Origin: Flavobacteriaceae bacterium
Lineage (GTDB): Bacteria > Bacteroidota > Bacteroidia > Flavobacteriales > Flavobacteriaceae
Length of the DNA: 6,453 bases
Reading direction: 5' to 3'
Assembly: GCA_002690085.1 (NCBI GenBank)
Contig: NZDM01000008.1
Span: 7,264-13,716 of the forward strand
The position numbers and the translations under genes are program-made. The first letter of the stretch is position 1; every line of letters starts with the position of its first letter. Under the pieces are notes generated by a model. The model was not told the origin of the DNA. It did not search any database and worked only from the letters and a program-made list of their open reading frames with translations. Shown here piece by piece: positions 1-6,453 of this stretch.

Positions 1-2418
1 ATCAAATCACTGATTCTAGAAGCTTTTAACAATCAAAAAATATCCATTTTGGCACCGGTCATTCGGTCTCGAAAAGGGCACTACCGTGAAATGTTTGAAC
101 AGATTGCAAAACAAGGATTTGTTAAGGTTCGCGTAGATGGTGAAGTAATTGATATTACGCATGGAATGCGGCTAGATCGCTATAAGATACATGACATTGA
201 AGTAGTGATTGACCGTTTAAAAATTGACAGCAATACTTTAGATTCAAAACGTTTAGAAGACAGCATTAAAACAGCCATGAATCAAGGGGGTAGTGTGCTG
301 ATGATTTTGGCCGAGGGAAATGACAAACCTCGCTTTTTTAGTCGTAATTTAATGTGTCCAACTTCGGGACTCTCCTACGCAAATCCTGAACCCAATAATT
401 TTTCTTTCAATTCTCCTAAAGGCGCATGCCCAGAGTGTAACGGTATAGGCAGTCTCTACAAAGTCAATGAGAATAAAATTATTCCAAATTCAAAATTGTC
501 AATTAAAAATGGTGGGCTTGCCCCTCAAGGACCTCAGAAAAATTCTTGGATATTTAAGCAAATAGAACTGATTGCGCAACGCTATAAATTTAAACTTTCA
601 GATCCCATTTCTAAAATTCCCAAAGCCGCTATGCAATTGATACTTTACGGTGGTAAAGACCGGTTTTCTGTTAAAAATAAAACATTGGGAGTCTCTCTTG
701 AGTATAATATTGATTTTGATGGCATTGCTAATTTTATTGAATACCAGTACAAAACAACCGACTCTAGAAGTATCAAGCGATGGGCCAAAGAATACATGGA
801 TAAAGTAGACTGTCCAAAATGCATGGGTACACGCTTAAAAAAAGAAGCCCAATATTTTAAAATTAACGACAAAAATATAACTCAATTGGCTACGATGGAT
901 ATTGGTGAGTTGGCATCTTGGTTCGAAGATTTACCCAATCATCTCAATAAAAAACAAAATGCCATTGCCAAAGAAATTATTAAAGAGATCAAGACCCGAC
1001 TACAATTTCTTTTGAATGTTGGTTTAAATTATTTAAGTCTCAACAGAAGCTCAAAATCACTGTCTGGTGGCGAAGCCCAACGCATCCGTTTGGCCACTCA
1101 AATTGGCTCTGAACTTGTAGGTGTCCTTTATATTTTAGATGAACCCAGTATTGGGTTACACCAGAGGGACAATCAAAAGTTGATTGAATCGCTTAAAAGT
1201 TTGAGAGATTTAGGAAATTCTGTAATAGTTGTTGAACACGACAAAGATATGATTGAGCAGGCGAACCACATTATAGATATCGGTCCGCATGCAGGTAAAA
1301 ATGGGGGTGTGATTATCAGCGAAGGCACCCCAAAAAAAATACAGAAAGCCAAAACACTAACGGCCGCTTATTTAAAAGGCGATTTAGCTATTAATATCCC
1401 TGAAAAGCGTCGCAATGGGAATGGTAAATTTTTAGAACTAAAAGGTTGTGAAGGTAATAATTTAAAAAATGTTACTATCAAAATCCCTTTGGGTACTATG
1501 GTTGGAATTACAGGTGTTTCTGGTAGCGGAAAATCGACGTTAATCAATGAAACACTTTATCCAATTTTAAATAATTATTATTTTAACGCTGTCAAAAAAC
1601 CATTGCCCTATACGTCCATAAAAGGCTTAGAACATTTAGACAAAGTCATTGACATTAATCAAACACCAATTGGCCGAACACCTCGCAGCAATCCAGCGAC
1701 CTATACAGGTGTTTTTAGTGAAGTTCGTAGTCTATTTGCAAAAATACCTGAAGCTATGATTCGAGGTTATAAACCCGGGCGTTTCAGTTTTAATGTTACT
1801 GGTGGCCGTTGTGAAACTTGTAAAGGGGGGGGCTTGCGCGTGATTGAAATGAATTTTCTTCCAGATGTTTATGTTTCTTGTGAAACCTGTACGGGTAAAC
1901 GCTTCAACCGTGAAACGTTGGAAATTCGCTACAAGGGCAAATCAATCAGCGATGTTTTAAACATGACCATAAATGAAGCGGTTGGTTTTTTTGATCAGAT
2001 ACCAAAAATACACCGCAAGCTTAAGACCATTAAAGATGTTGGCTTGGGCTATATAACATTGGGGCAACAAAGCACCACGCTTTCTGGTGGCGAGGCACAG
2101 CGGATTAAACTGGCTTCAGAGCTTAGTAAACGCGATACTGGAAATACCATTTATATTTTAGATGAACCCACAACTGGGCTTCATTTTGAAGACATTCGTG
2201 TATTATTAGAAGTTTTGCAAAAACTAGTTGACAAAGGAAATTCAATTTTAATAATTGAACATAATATGGATGTCATTAAAGCAGTCGATTATATCATAGA
2301 TATTGGTCCTGAAGGTGGACAAGGTGGTGGCACAATTATTGCTGAAGGTAAACCTGAAGTTTTTGTCAAAAACAAATCAAGTTACACAGCCAAATATTTA
2401 AAAAAAGAATTACTTTAG
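1..2418 (+). CDS. uvrA: UvrA, excinuclease ABC subunit A (5'-truncated by window edge)
   Basis: UvrA is the damage-sensing ATPase of nucleotide excision repair; it dimerises, loads UvrB onto lesions and acts in the cytoplasm. The frame is open from base 1, so the TTG at 49 is an internal Leu, not the start. 805 residues are visible; zinc-module spacing against E. coli UvrA (recalled) implies about 135 residues are missing, including the first Walker A, giving a normal total near 940. In visible numbering: most of the UvrB-binding domain (about 1-110), zinc module C119-P-T-S122/C143-P-E-C146, insertion domain (about 153-264), a CPKC pair at 271-274, first LSGGEAQ at 354-360, first Walker B with D380-E381, second Walker A GVSGSGKST at 505-513 (K511), C-terminal zinc finger C604/C607/C627/C630, second LSGGEAQ at 694-700, second Walker B with D721-E722. 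All visible ATPase motifs are intact. The second Cys of the first zinc pair is Ser. The LOG-family gene follows after 18 nt. Confidence 0.97.
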   Translation: MKSLILEAFNNQKISILAPVIRSRKGHYREMFEQIAKQGFVKVRVDGEVIDITHGMRLDRYKIHDIEVVIDRLKIDSNTLDSKRLEDSIKTAMNQGGSVLMILAEGNDKPRFFSRNLMCPTSGLSYANPEPNNFSFNSPKGACPECNGIGSLYKVNENKIIPNSKLSIKNGGLAPQGPQKNSWIFKQIELIAQRYKFKLSDPISKIPKAAMQLILYGGKDRFSVKNKTLGVSLEYNIDFDGIANFIEYQYKTTDSRSIKRWAKEYMDKVDCPKCMGTRLKKEAQYFKINDKNITQLATMDIGELASWFEDLPNHLNKKQNAIAKEIIKEIKTRLQFLLNVGLNYLSLNRSSKSLSGGEAQRIRLATQIGSELVGVLYILDEPSIGLHQRDNQKLIESLKSLRDLGNSVIVVEHDKDMIEQANHIIDIGPHAGKNGGVIISEGTPKKIQKAKTLTAAYLKGDLAINIPEKRRNGNGKFLELKGCEGNNLKNVTIKIPLGTMVGITGVSGSGKSTLINETLYPILNNYYFNAVKKPLPYTSIKGLEHLDKVIDINQTPIGRTPRSNPATYTGVFSEVRSLFAKIPEAMIRGYKPGRFSFNVTGGRCETCKGGGLRVIEMNFLPDVYVSCETCTGKRFNRETLEIRYKGKSISDVLNMTINEAVGFFDQIPKIHRKLKTIKDVGLGYITLGQQSTTLSGGEAQRIKLASELSKRDTGNTIYILDEPTTGLHFEDIRVLLEVLQKLVDKGNSILIIEHNMDVIKAVDYIIDIGPEGGQGGGTIIAEGKPEVFVKNKSSYTAKYLKKELL

Positions 2419-2436
2419 ATTACAAAACAAATCAAC

Positions 2437-3123
2437 ATGCGATTACAACAAAACAAAAGTTGGAACGAAATAAAAACCAACGATTCTTGGGCCTTATTTA
2501 AAATCATGGGAGAATTCGTAAACGGATTCGAAAAAATGAGCAAAATTGGACCTTGTGTTTCTATTTTTGGATCTGCTAGAACCCCAAAAAATAATCTGTA
2601 TTACAAATTGGCTGTAGACACAGCGGCAGCGATTGTAAAGTCTGGTTATGGAGTTATAACTGGAGGTGGCCCAGGGATTATGGAAGCGGCCAATAAAGGT
2701 GCCAGTGAAGCAGGTGGAACTTCTGTTGGGCTTAATATTGAACTGCCTTTTGAACAATCAGACAACCCTTATATCGATTCTGATAAAAGTTTAGACTTTG
2801 ACTACTTTTTTGTTCGAAAAGTAATGTTTGTAAAATACTCACAAGGCTTTGTGGTTATGCCAGGCGGGTTTGGAACTTTAGACGAATTATTTGAAGCCAT
2901 CACTCTAATTCAAACCAATAAAATCGAAAAATTTCCCATCATATTGGTTGGGACCTCCTACTGGGAAGGACTTATTGACTGGATCAAAAAAGTACTTTTG
3001 AACCAACATCAGGCAATCAGTGCAAAAGACATGGATTTAATTCAAATGGTTGACTCTCCTGAAGAGGTCACTGCTATTCTAGATGATTTCTATAAACAGT
3101 ACCAACTCAGCCCTAATTTCTAA
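2437..3123 (+). CDS. LOG-family (TIGR00730) Rossmann-fold protein, putative nucleoside-monophosphate phosphoribohydrolase
   Basis: This 228-residue protein has the signature of the lysine-decarboxylase-like/LOG family. Characterised members cleave the N-glycosidic bond of cytokinin riboside 5'-monophosphate or ordinary nucleoside monophosphates, releasing base and ribose 5-phosphate. Visible motifs: a short helical N-terminal extension (1-38), FGSAR at 44-48 on the first Rossmann strand, GGGPGIMEAANKG at 76-88, Arg127 in FFVRK, and PGGFGTLDE at 142-150. Arg127 and Glu150 are the expected catalytic pair, 23 residues apart as I recall for the family. There is no signal peptide or membrane segment, so it is cytosolic. 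ATG 2437 is preferred over ATG 2506 because the region between (WNEIKTNDSWALFKIMGEFV) looks like conserved family sequence. The leader is A-rich with no Shine-Dalgarno, usual in Bacteroidota. It lies 18 nt after uvrA, so co-transcription is likely. Older annotations may read 'lysine decarboxylase'; nothing supports that activity. The substrate cannot be told from sequence. Confidence 0.93.
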   Translation: MRLQQNKSWNEIKTNDSWALFKIMGEFVNGFEKMSKIGPCVSIFGSARTPKNNLYYKLAVDTAAAIVKSGYGVITGGGPGIMEAANKGASEAGGTSVGLNIELPFEQSDNPYIDSDKSLDFDYFFVRKVMFVKYSQGFVVMPGGFGTLDELFEAITLIQTNKIEKFPIILVGTSYWEGLIDWIKKVLLNQHQAISAKDMDLIQMVDSPEEVTAILDDFYKQYQLSPNF

Positions 3124-3146
3124 GCATTATTTATAATTTAAATAAA

Positions 3147-3209
3147 ATAAAGCAAGTCAAAATTTTGACACTTTTATTGTTGTTTGGAAGTCATCAACTT
3201 GTGACATCA
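3147..3209 (+). other. Probable Sec signal peptide with non-canonical (ATA) start
   Basis: Read in the frame of the following CDS, codons from ATA 3147 give (I/M)KQVKILTLLLLFGSHQLVTS, followed by Gln at 3210. This is a standard signal peptide: two lysines, a hydrophobic core of Leu/Phe, and V-T-S before the predicted signal peptidase I cut. Starting at TTG 3165 removes both lysines and leaves only 15 residues before the cut. No ATG or GTG exists in this frame between the stop at 3114-3116 and 3165. There is no lipobox Cys. The true start could be ATA 3147, ATT 3126 or 3129, or TTG 3165; which one is used cannot be settled here. Confidence 0.55.
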
Positions 3210-5981
3210 CAACATCAAATAAAAGTCAATGCTAAGGTCGACCCTATCTCTAACGAAATTACTGTTGAACAACAGATAATTTATAGAAATAACGCTTCTA
3301 CTTCAATTGAAGTTATCTATCTAAACGACTGGATTTCTAGCTATAGTACAAGTGATACGCCACTTGTGAAAAAGTTCTTAAACGAATTTAACACCCAGCT
3401 CTATATTGCAAAAGAAAAAGATAGAGGTCGAACGAAAATAGAATCAATAACTACTGCTGAAGGGGACCCTATCAAGTTCGAACGGCCTACAGACCAACAG
3501 GATTTTTTAAAAATAATATTAAACCAGCCTTTAGATCAAAATGAAGCAATTTCCATTCAACTTAAATATGTATTAAAAATACAAAATGCTCGTTTTACAG
3601 GTTATGGTATTAATAAAAATGGAAATTTTATTTTAAATTCATGGTATCTAACCCCTGGAGTGTTTGATGGCGTAGAATGGAAACTTTACAGTAATTTAAA
3701 TTTTGACAACCCCTATGCAGCAAAATCAAATGTTGATTTAATTGTTCACACACCCCCAACCTATCGTGTTTACAGTAATCTGAATAGGTTGGAACTGACA
3801 AAATCAAATATAGGTTTTCAATACCATTTTAAGGGACAAGACGTTAAAAACCATAAAATTCACATTACTAATAAAGATTTCAAGCGTATTAAAGTCGGTT
3901 CCAATGAAATTGTGACCAACATCAGTCACAAAACGATAGATACAGAAAAAGAACGTGAAATTTTCTCTAGAGTTTATGCATTTTTAAAACAAAACCTACA
4001 TACAATTACTGAGGATAAAATCCTACTTTCAAAAATTGATCTAAAAAAAAATGACCTTTATGGCCTGGCATTATTGCCAGATTTTTTGTCCCCTTTTCCA
4101 AAAGAATTTAAATATGAATTGGCAATTGCAAAAAATCTAATTAAAAAACATTTAGACCAACATTTAGCAGTCGATCCAAGAACGGACTACTGGCTTAAAA
4201 ATGGATTTCAAATGTTGCTGTTTATAAACTATTTAGACACCTATTACCCAGATCAAAAACTGATTGGAAAACTGGCCAATATTTGGGGTATAAAAGGCTA
4301 TAATTTTGCAAAATTAAATTACAATGAACAATTCCGTCTCACTTATTATCAAATGATGCGTTTGGGACGGGACCAGGCTTTATTAACCCCAAAAGACAAG
4401 TTGCTGAGTTTCAATGAGCGTTTTACCTCATATTACAAAGCTGCGATCGCGCTACTATACCTCAAGTCTTATATAAAAGCGGATAATGAAATGCTTTGGA
4501 TTCAAGAATTCATAAAAATTCACAATGGCAATCTGACCTCAACTGCTGATTTTGAATTATATATCAAATCAAAAACATCTATAGATCTAGAGTGGTTCTT
4601 TGATAAATTTACAAAGGAATCGTTTACATCAGATTATAAAATTAAATCTGTTGAATCAGTTGGTGACTCCTTGAAGATGAGCATTAAGAATTTGAGAAAA
4701 GGTGCCTATCCTGTAACCCTTTCGTCTTTGGAGAATGGTCATTTAACGAAGTCGCAATGGATTGAAGGATTTGAAGGGGAGAAAACTATTGTATTGGCAG
4801 ACTCCACTTCAAATCAATTGGTTTTGAACTACCAAAATGAAAGTCCTGAATTTAATCTTAATAACAATTGGAAATCTATTGGTTCCCATGTATTTAATAA
4901 GCCGTTGCAATTACGCTTCCTTAGAGATTACCAAAACCCAATCAACTACCAATTGAATATCATGCCACTTACAGAATTTCAAAATATTTATGATGGTGTT
5001 AAATTGGGTCTAAATTTTAACAACCGAGGGCTTCTAGCAAAGCCATTAATATTTGCATTTGCACCAACCTATGGTTTAAAGTCAAAAACCATTACAGGAA
5101 GTGCAAAAGTTATTTTCAATAAATACCATGAGGACTCCGCATTATTTAACACAATGCTTGGCTTGACCATGGAACGAGCAAGCTTTGATTATAGTGCTTT
5201 TATTACAAAAATTCAACCCTTTGCCCAATTTACATTTCGACCACAAGATAATTTACGCTCCAATTCATTAAACCGTTTACAATTGCGTTACATCAATATC
5301 CAAAAAGATGAATCTAGAAACCCTTTAGATGATAATACGATTCCACCCTACCAAATATTTAATGTTAGATACCTTAGCTTTGACAATAATATTGCGGATT
5401 TTAAAAAATGGTACGTCGGTTTGCAATTCTCTGAGAATTTTGGAAAAATTAACTTGAATTATGAAGTCCGAAAACGAACTCCCAAAGATAGACACTACAA
5501 TTTAAGGTTGTTTGCTGGGGCTTTTTTATACAATACGCTTCCAGAAACTGAAACTAATTTTAACTATGCATTAGACCGTCCTGAAAACTATCTCTTTGAA
5601 TACAATTACTTAGGCCAATCCGAAGACTCTGGAATATTAGCACAACAACTGGTAGTTGCTGAAGGTGGTTTTAAGTCCAAATTAAACCCCGCTTACGCTA
5701 ACCAATGGATTACGACTTTAAATACAAGCGCTTCCATTTGGCGATATGTTCAAGCCTATGGTGATGTTGGTTTTATCAAAAACAAGGGCAATAAACCTTT
5801 TTTTGGTTACGATTCTGGAATAAGAATTGATTTAATTATTGATTATTTTGAATTGTACTTTCCAGTATATTCAAATCTTGGATGGGAAATAAGCCAAGCC
5901 GACTATTCAGAAAAAATACGTTTCGTTTTAACAACAGATATTTCAAAACTTACTGGTTTGTTTACCAGAAAGTGGTTTTGA
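3165..5981 (+). CDS. Exported M1 aminopeptidase-like protein lacking the zinc site, with C-terminal outer-membrane barrel-like domain
   Basis: The protein has 938 residues from TTG 3165, the only standard start codon available, or 944 from ATA 3147, which restores a proper signal peptide. Residues about 16-500 follow the order of gluzincin (M1) aminopeptidases: a beta-rich N domain with a YLTPGVFDG-type segment, then a helical region. Aligning WLKNGF (343-348) with the family's WLNEGF puts Asn346 where the third zinc ligand Glu belongs, and exactly 23 residues upstream KNLIK (323-327) where HExxH belongs. GAMEN is also absent. The possible catalytic Tyr of the Y-x-K-G motif survives as Tyr423 (YYKAA). 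Peptidase activity is therefore unlikely. Residues about 575-938 are alternating aromatic/polar strands with YDGVKLGLNF and NNRGLL, resembling Omp85-like barrels, ending in Phe (RKWF). The protein has no Cys, common in outer-membrane proteins. Inference: an outer-membrane protein with a soluble M1-like binding domain. Similar metal-site-free relatives probably exist in Flavobacteriaceae (from memory, unverified). It sits 41 nt after the LOG gene, likely same transcript. Confidence 0.8.
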   Translation: MTLLLLFGSHQLVTSQHQIKVNAKVDPISNEITVEQQIIYRNNASTSIEVIYLNDWISSYSTSDTPLVKKFLNEFNTQLYIAKEKDRGRTKIESITTAEGDPIKFERPTDQQDFLKIILNQPLDQNEAISIQLKYVLKIQNARFTGYGINKNGNFILNSWYLTPGVFDGVEWKLYSNLNFDNPYAAKSNVDLIVHTPPTYRVYSNLNRLELTKSNIGFQYHFKGQDVKNHKIHITNKDFKRIKVGSNEIVTNISHKTIDTEKEREIFSRVYAFLKQNLHTITEDKILLSKIDLKKNDLYGLALLPDFLSPFPKEFKYELAIAKNLIKKHLDQHLAVDPRTDYWLKNGFQMLLFINYLDTYYPDQKLIGKLANIWGIKGYNFAKLNYNEQFRLTYYQMMRLGRDQALLTPKDKLLSFNERFTSYYKAAIALLYLKSYIKADNEMLWIQEFIKIHNGNLTSTADFELYIKSKTSIDLEWFFDKFTKESFTSDYKIKSVESVGDSLKMSIKNLRKGAYPVTLSSLENGHLTKSQWIEGFEGEKTIVLADSTSNQLVLNYQNESPEFNLNNNWKSIGSHVFNKPLQLRFLRDYQNPINYQLNIMPLTEFQNIYDGVKLGLNFNNRGLLAKPLIFAFAPTYGLKSKTITGSAKVIFNKYHEDSALFNTMLGLTMERASFDYSAFITKIQPFAQFTFRPQDNLRSNSLNRLQLRYINIQKDESRNPLDDNTIPPYQIFNVRYLSFDNNIADFKKWYVGLQFSENFGKINLNYEVRKRTPKDRHYNLRLFAGAFLYNTLPETETNFNYALDRPENYLFEYNYLGQSEDSGILAQQLVVAEGGFKSKLNPAYANQWITTLNTSASIWRYVQAYGDVGFIKNKGNKPFFGYDSGIRIDLIIDYFELYFPVYSNLGWEISQADYSEKIRFVLTTDISKLTGLFTRKWF

Positions 5982-6034
5982 CTCTCAAAAAATGATAGTG
6001 CATTTGTAATTTTTTAGCACCTACGAACTAAGGT

Positions 6035-6048
6035 CGCCTAAAAAGGCG
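6035..6048 (+). repeat. Inverted repeat (hairpin CGCCT-AAAA-AGGCG) between genes
   Basis: A perfect 5-bp GC-rich stem (6035-6039 with 6044-6048) closes an AAAA loop, 54 nt after the stop of the barrel gene. Only two T residues follow, so it is a poor intrinsic terminator, but it could be a weak one. It ends exactly one base before the -33 TTG of the E1 promoter, so it could instead be a regulator site. No function can be assigned from sequence alone. Confidence 0.35.
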
Positions 6049-6079
6049 TTGTCCAAGCGGCTTTTAATACTTATCTTTG
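6049..6079 (+). promoter_or_regulatory. Bacteroidetes-type sigma-A promoter for the E1 gene
   Basis: TTG at 6049-6051 is followed by a 20-nt spacer and TATCTTTG at 6072-6079, an exact match to the TAnnTTTG -7 element known in Bacteroides and Flavobacterium. Transcription would begin near 6085-6087, giving a leader of only about 12 nt before ATG 6098. The leader is A/T-rich (eight A from 6081) and has no Shine-Dalgarno. The spacer contains a small palindrome, AAGC-G-GCTT (6055-6063), of unknown meaning. Confidence 0.72.
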
Positions 6080-6097
6080 CAAAAAAAATTAACTCAA

Positions 6098-6453
6098 ATG
6101 ACCGCCAAAGGTAGTTTAGCTGAAAATATCACTTTTGAAGAATTCAAAGTTGAAATACTAAACGACTATAAAATTGCGGTTACCAGTCGTGAATGTAGTC
6201 TGCTTGGAAGGCGCGAAGTACTTACTGGTAAAGCAAAATTTGGAATTTTTGGTGGCGGTAAAGAACTTCCTCAAATTGCTTGGGCCAAGGCCTTTAAAAA
6301 TGGCGACTTTAGATCTGGATATTACAGAGACCAGACGTTCATGATGGCCATTGGAGAGTTATCTATAGAACAATTTTTTGCAGGTCTATATGCCCACACC
6401 GACATCAATTTTGATCCTATGAGCGCAGGTCGGCAAATGGGAGGTCATTTTGT
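6098..6453 (+). CDS. 2-oxoacid dehydrogenase E1 component, alpha-subunit N-terminal part (3'-truncated by window edge)
   Basis: E1 is the thiamine-diphosphate enzyme that decarboxylates 2-oxoacids (branched-chain 2-oxoacids or pyruvate) and passes the acyl group to the lipoyl E2 subunit; it is cytosolic. The visible 118 residues run from ATG 6098 to the window end without a stop. SRECSLLGRREVLTG (30-44) resembles the start of flavobacterial E1 proteins. SGYYRDQ (73-79) carries the Tyr-Arg pair that in E1-alpha proteins contacts the cofactor diphosphate, and SAGRQMGGHF (109-118) matches the GRQMPVHY segment of mammalian branched-chain E1-alpha. The GDGxxN cofactor motif lies beyond the window. 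In this phylum such proteins are usually alpha-beta fusions of about 650-800 residues; whether this one is fused cannot be seen. Substrate is most likely branched-chain 2-oxoacids, by resemblance only. ATG 6098 is supported by the promoter just upstream, which makes this a new transcription unit. Confidence 0.87.
   Translation, partial: MTAKGSLAENITFEEFKVEILNDYKIAVTSRECSLLGRREVLTGKAKFGIFGGGKELPQIAWAKAFKNGDFRSGYYRDQTFMMAIGELSIEQFFAGLYAHTDINFDPMSAGRQMGGHF

Noticed and set aside
49..51. TTG as the start of uvrA
   Set aside because: The frame is open and UvrA-like upstream to base 1, and UvrA needs about 135 more N-terminal residues including Walker A.
645..872. 75-codon open frame on the minus strand
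   Set aside because: It lies wholly inside uvrA, whose frame is strongly supported, and its translation shows no recognisable motif.
2411..2418. TACTTTAG as a -7 promoter element for the LOG gene
   Set aside because: It departs from TAnnTTTG at one of the key T positions, has no TTG at suitable spacing, and lies in the uvrA stop region, only 18 nt from the next start.
2418..2448. Direct repeat GATTACAA (2418-2425 and 2441-2448) around the LOG start
   Set aside because: Eight bases in A-rich sequence with no insertion or target-site context is likely chance.
2494..2757. 87-codon open frame on the minus strand
   Set aside because: It is antisense to the conserved part of the LOG-family gene, with no family resemblance and no promoter.
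4043..4051. Run of nine A in the barrel gene
   Set aside because: It encodes Lys-Lys-Asn in frame, and A-runs of this length are expected in such AT-rich DNA.
5998..6020. GTGC...GCAC as a terminator hairpin
   Set aside because: The stem is only 4 bp with a 15-nt loop, and the T run is inside the loop rather than after the stem.

Overview
The window is AT-rich, has A-rich leaders without Shine-Dalgarno sequences, a promoter of the Bacteroidetes type (TTG, 20-nt spacer, TATCTTTG), and proteins whose wording (UvrA with a CPTS/CPEC zinc module, a fused-type E1 start) is typical of the phylum Bacteroidota, most likely family Flavobacteriaceae. The assignment rests on motif and style recognition, not on a database search.

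Layout: all four genes are on the + strand. (1) 1-2418 is the 3' part of uvrA, open through the left edge and lacking about 135 N-terminal residues. (2) 2437-3123 encodes a LOG-family (TIGR00730) Rossmann protein, 18 nt behind uvrA. (3) 3165-5981 encodes a large exported protein: signal peptide, an aminopeptidase-N-like (M1, gluzincin) region whose zinc and catalytic residues are all replaced, then a C-terminal region that looks like an outer-membrane beta-barrel ending in Phe. (4) After a 116-nt gap containing a good promoter, 6098-6453 is the 5' end of a 2-oxoacid dehydrogenase E1 gene, cut by the right edge.

The first three genes are closely spaced (18 and 41 nt, or 23 nt with the alternative start) with no convincing internal promoter or terminator, so they probably share a transcript starting upstream of the window. 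Their functions (excision repair, nucleotide base hydrolysis, outer-membrane protein) do not form an obvious pathway. The E1 gene starts a separate unit.

The item most worth following is gene 3: an apparent pseudo-aminopeptidase joined to a membrane barrel, with an abnormal start region where the best signal peptide requires an ATA initiation codon. No mobile element, CRISPR array, tRNA or rRNA was seen.
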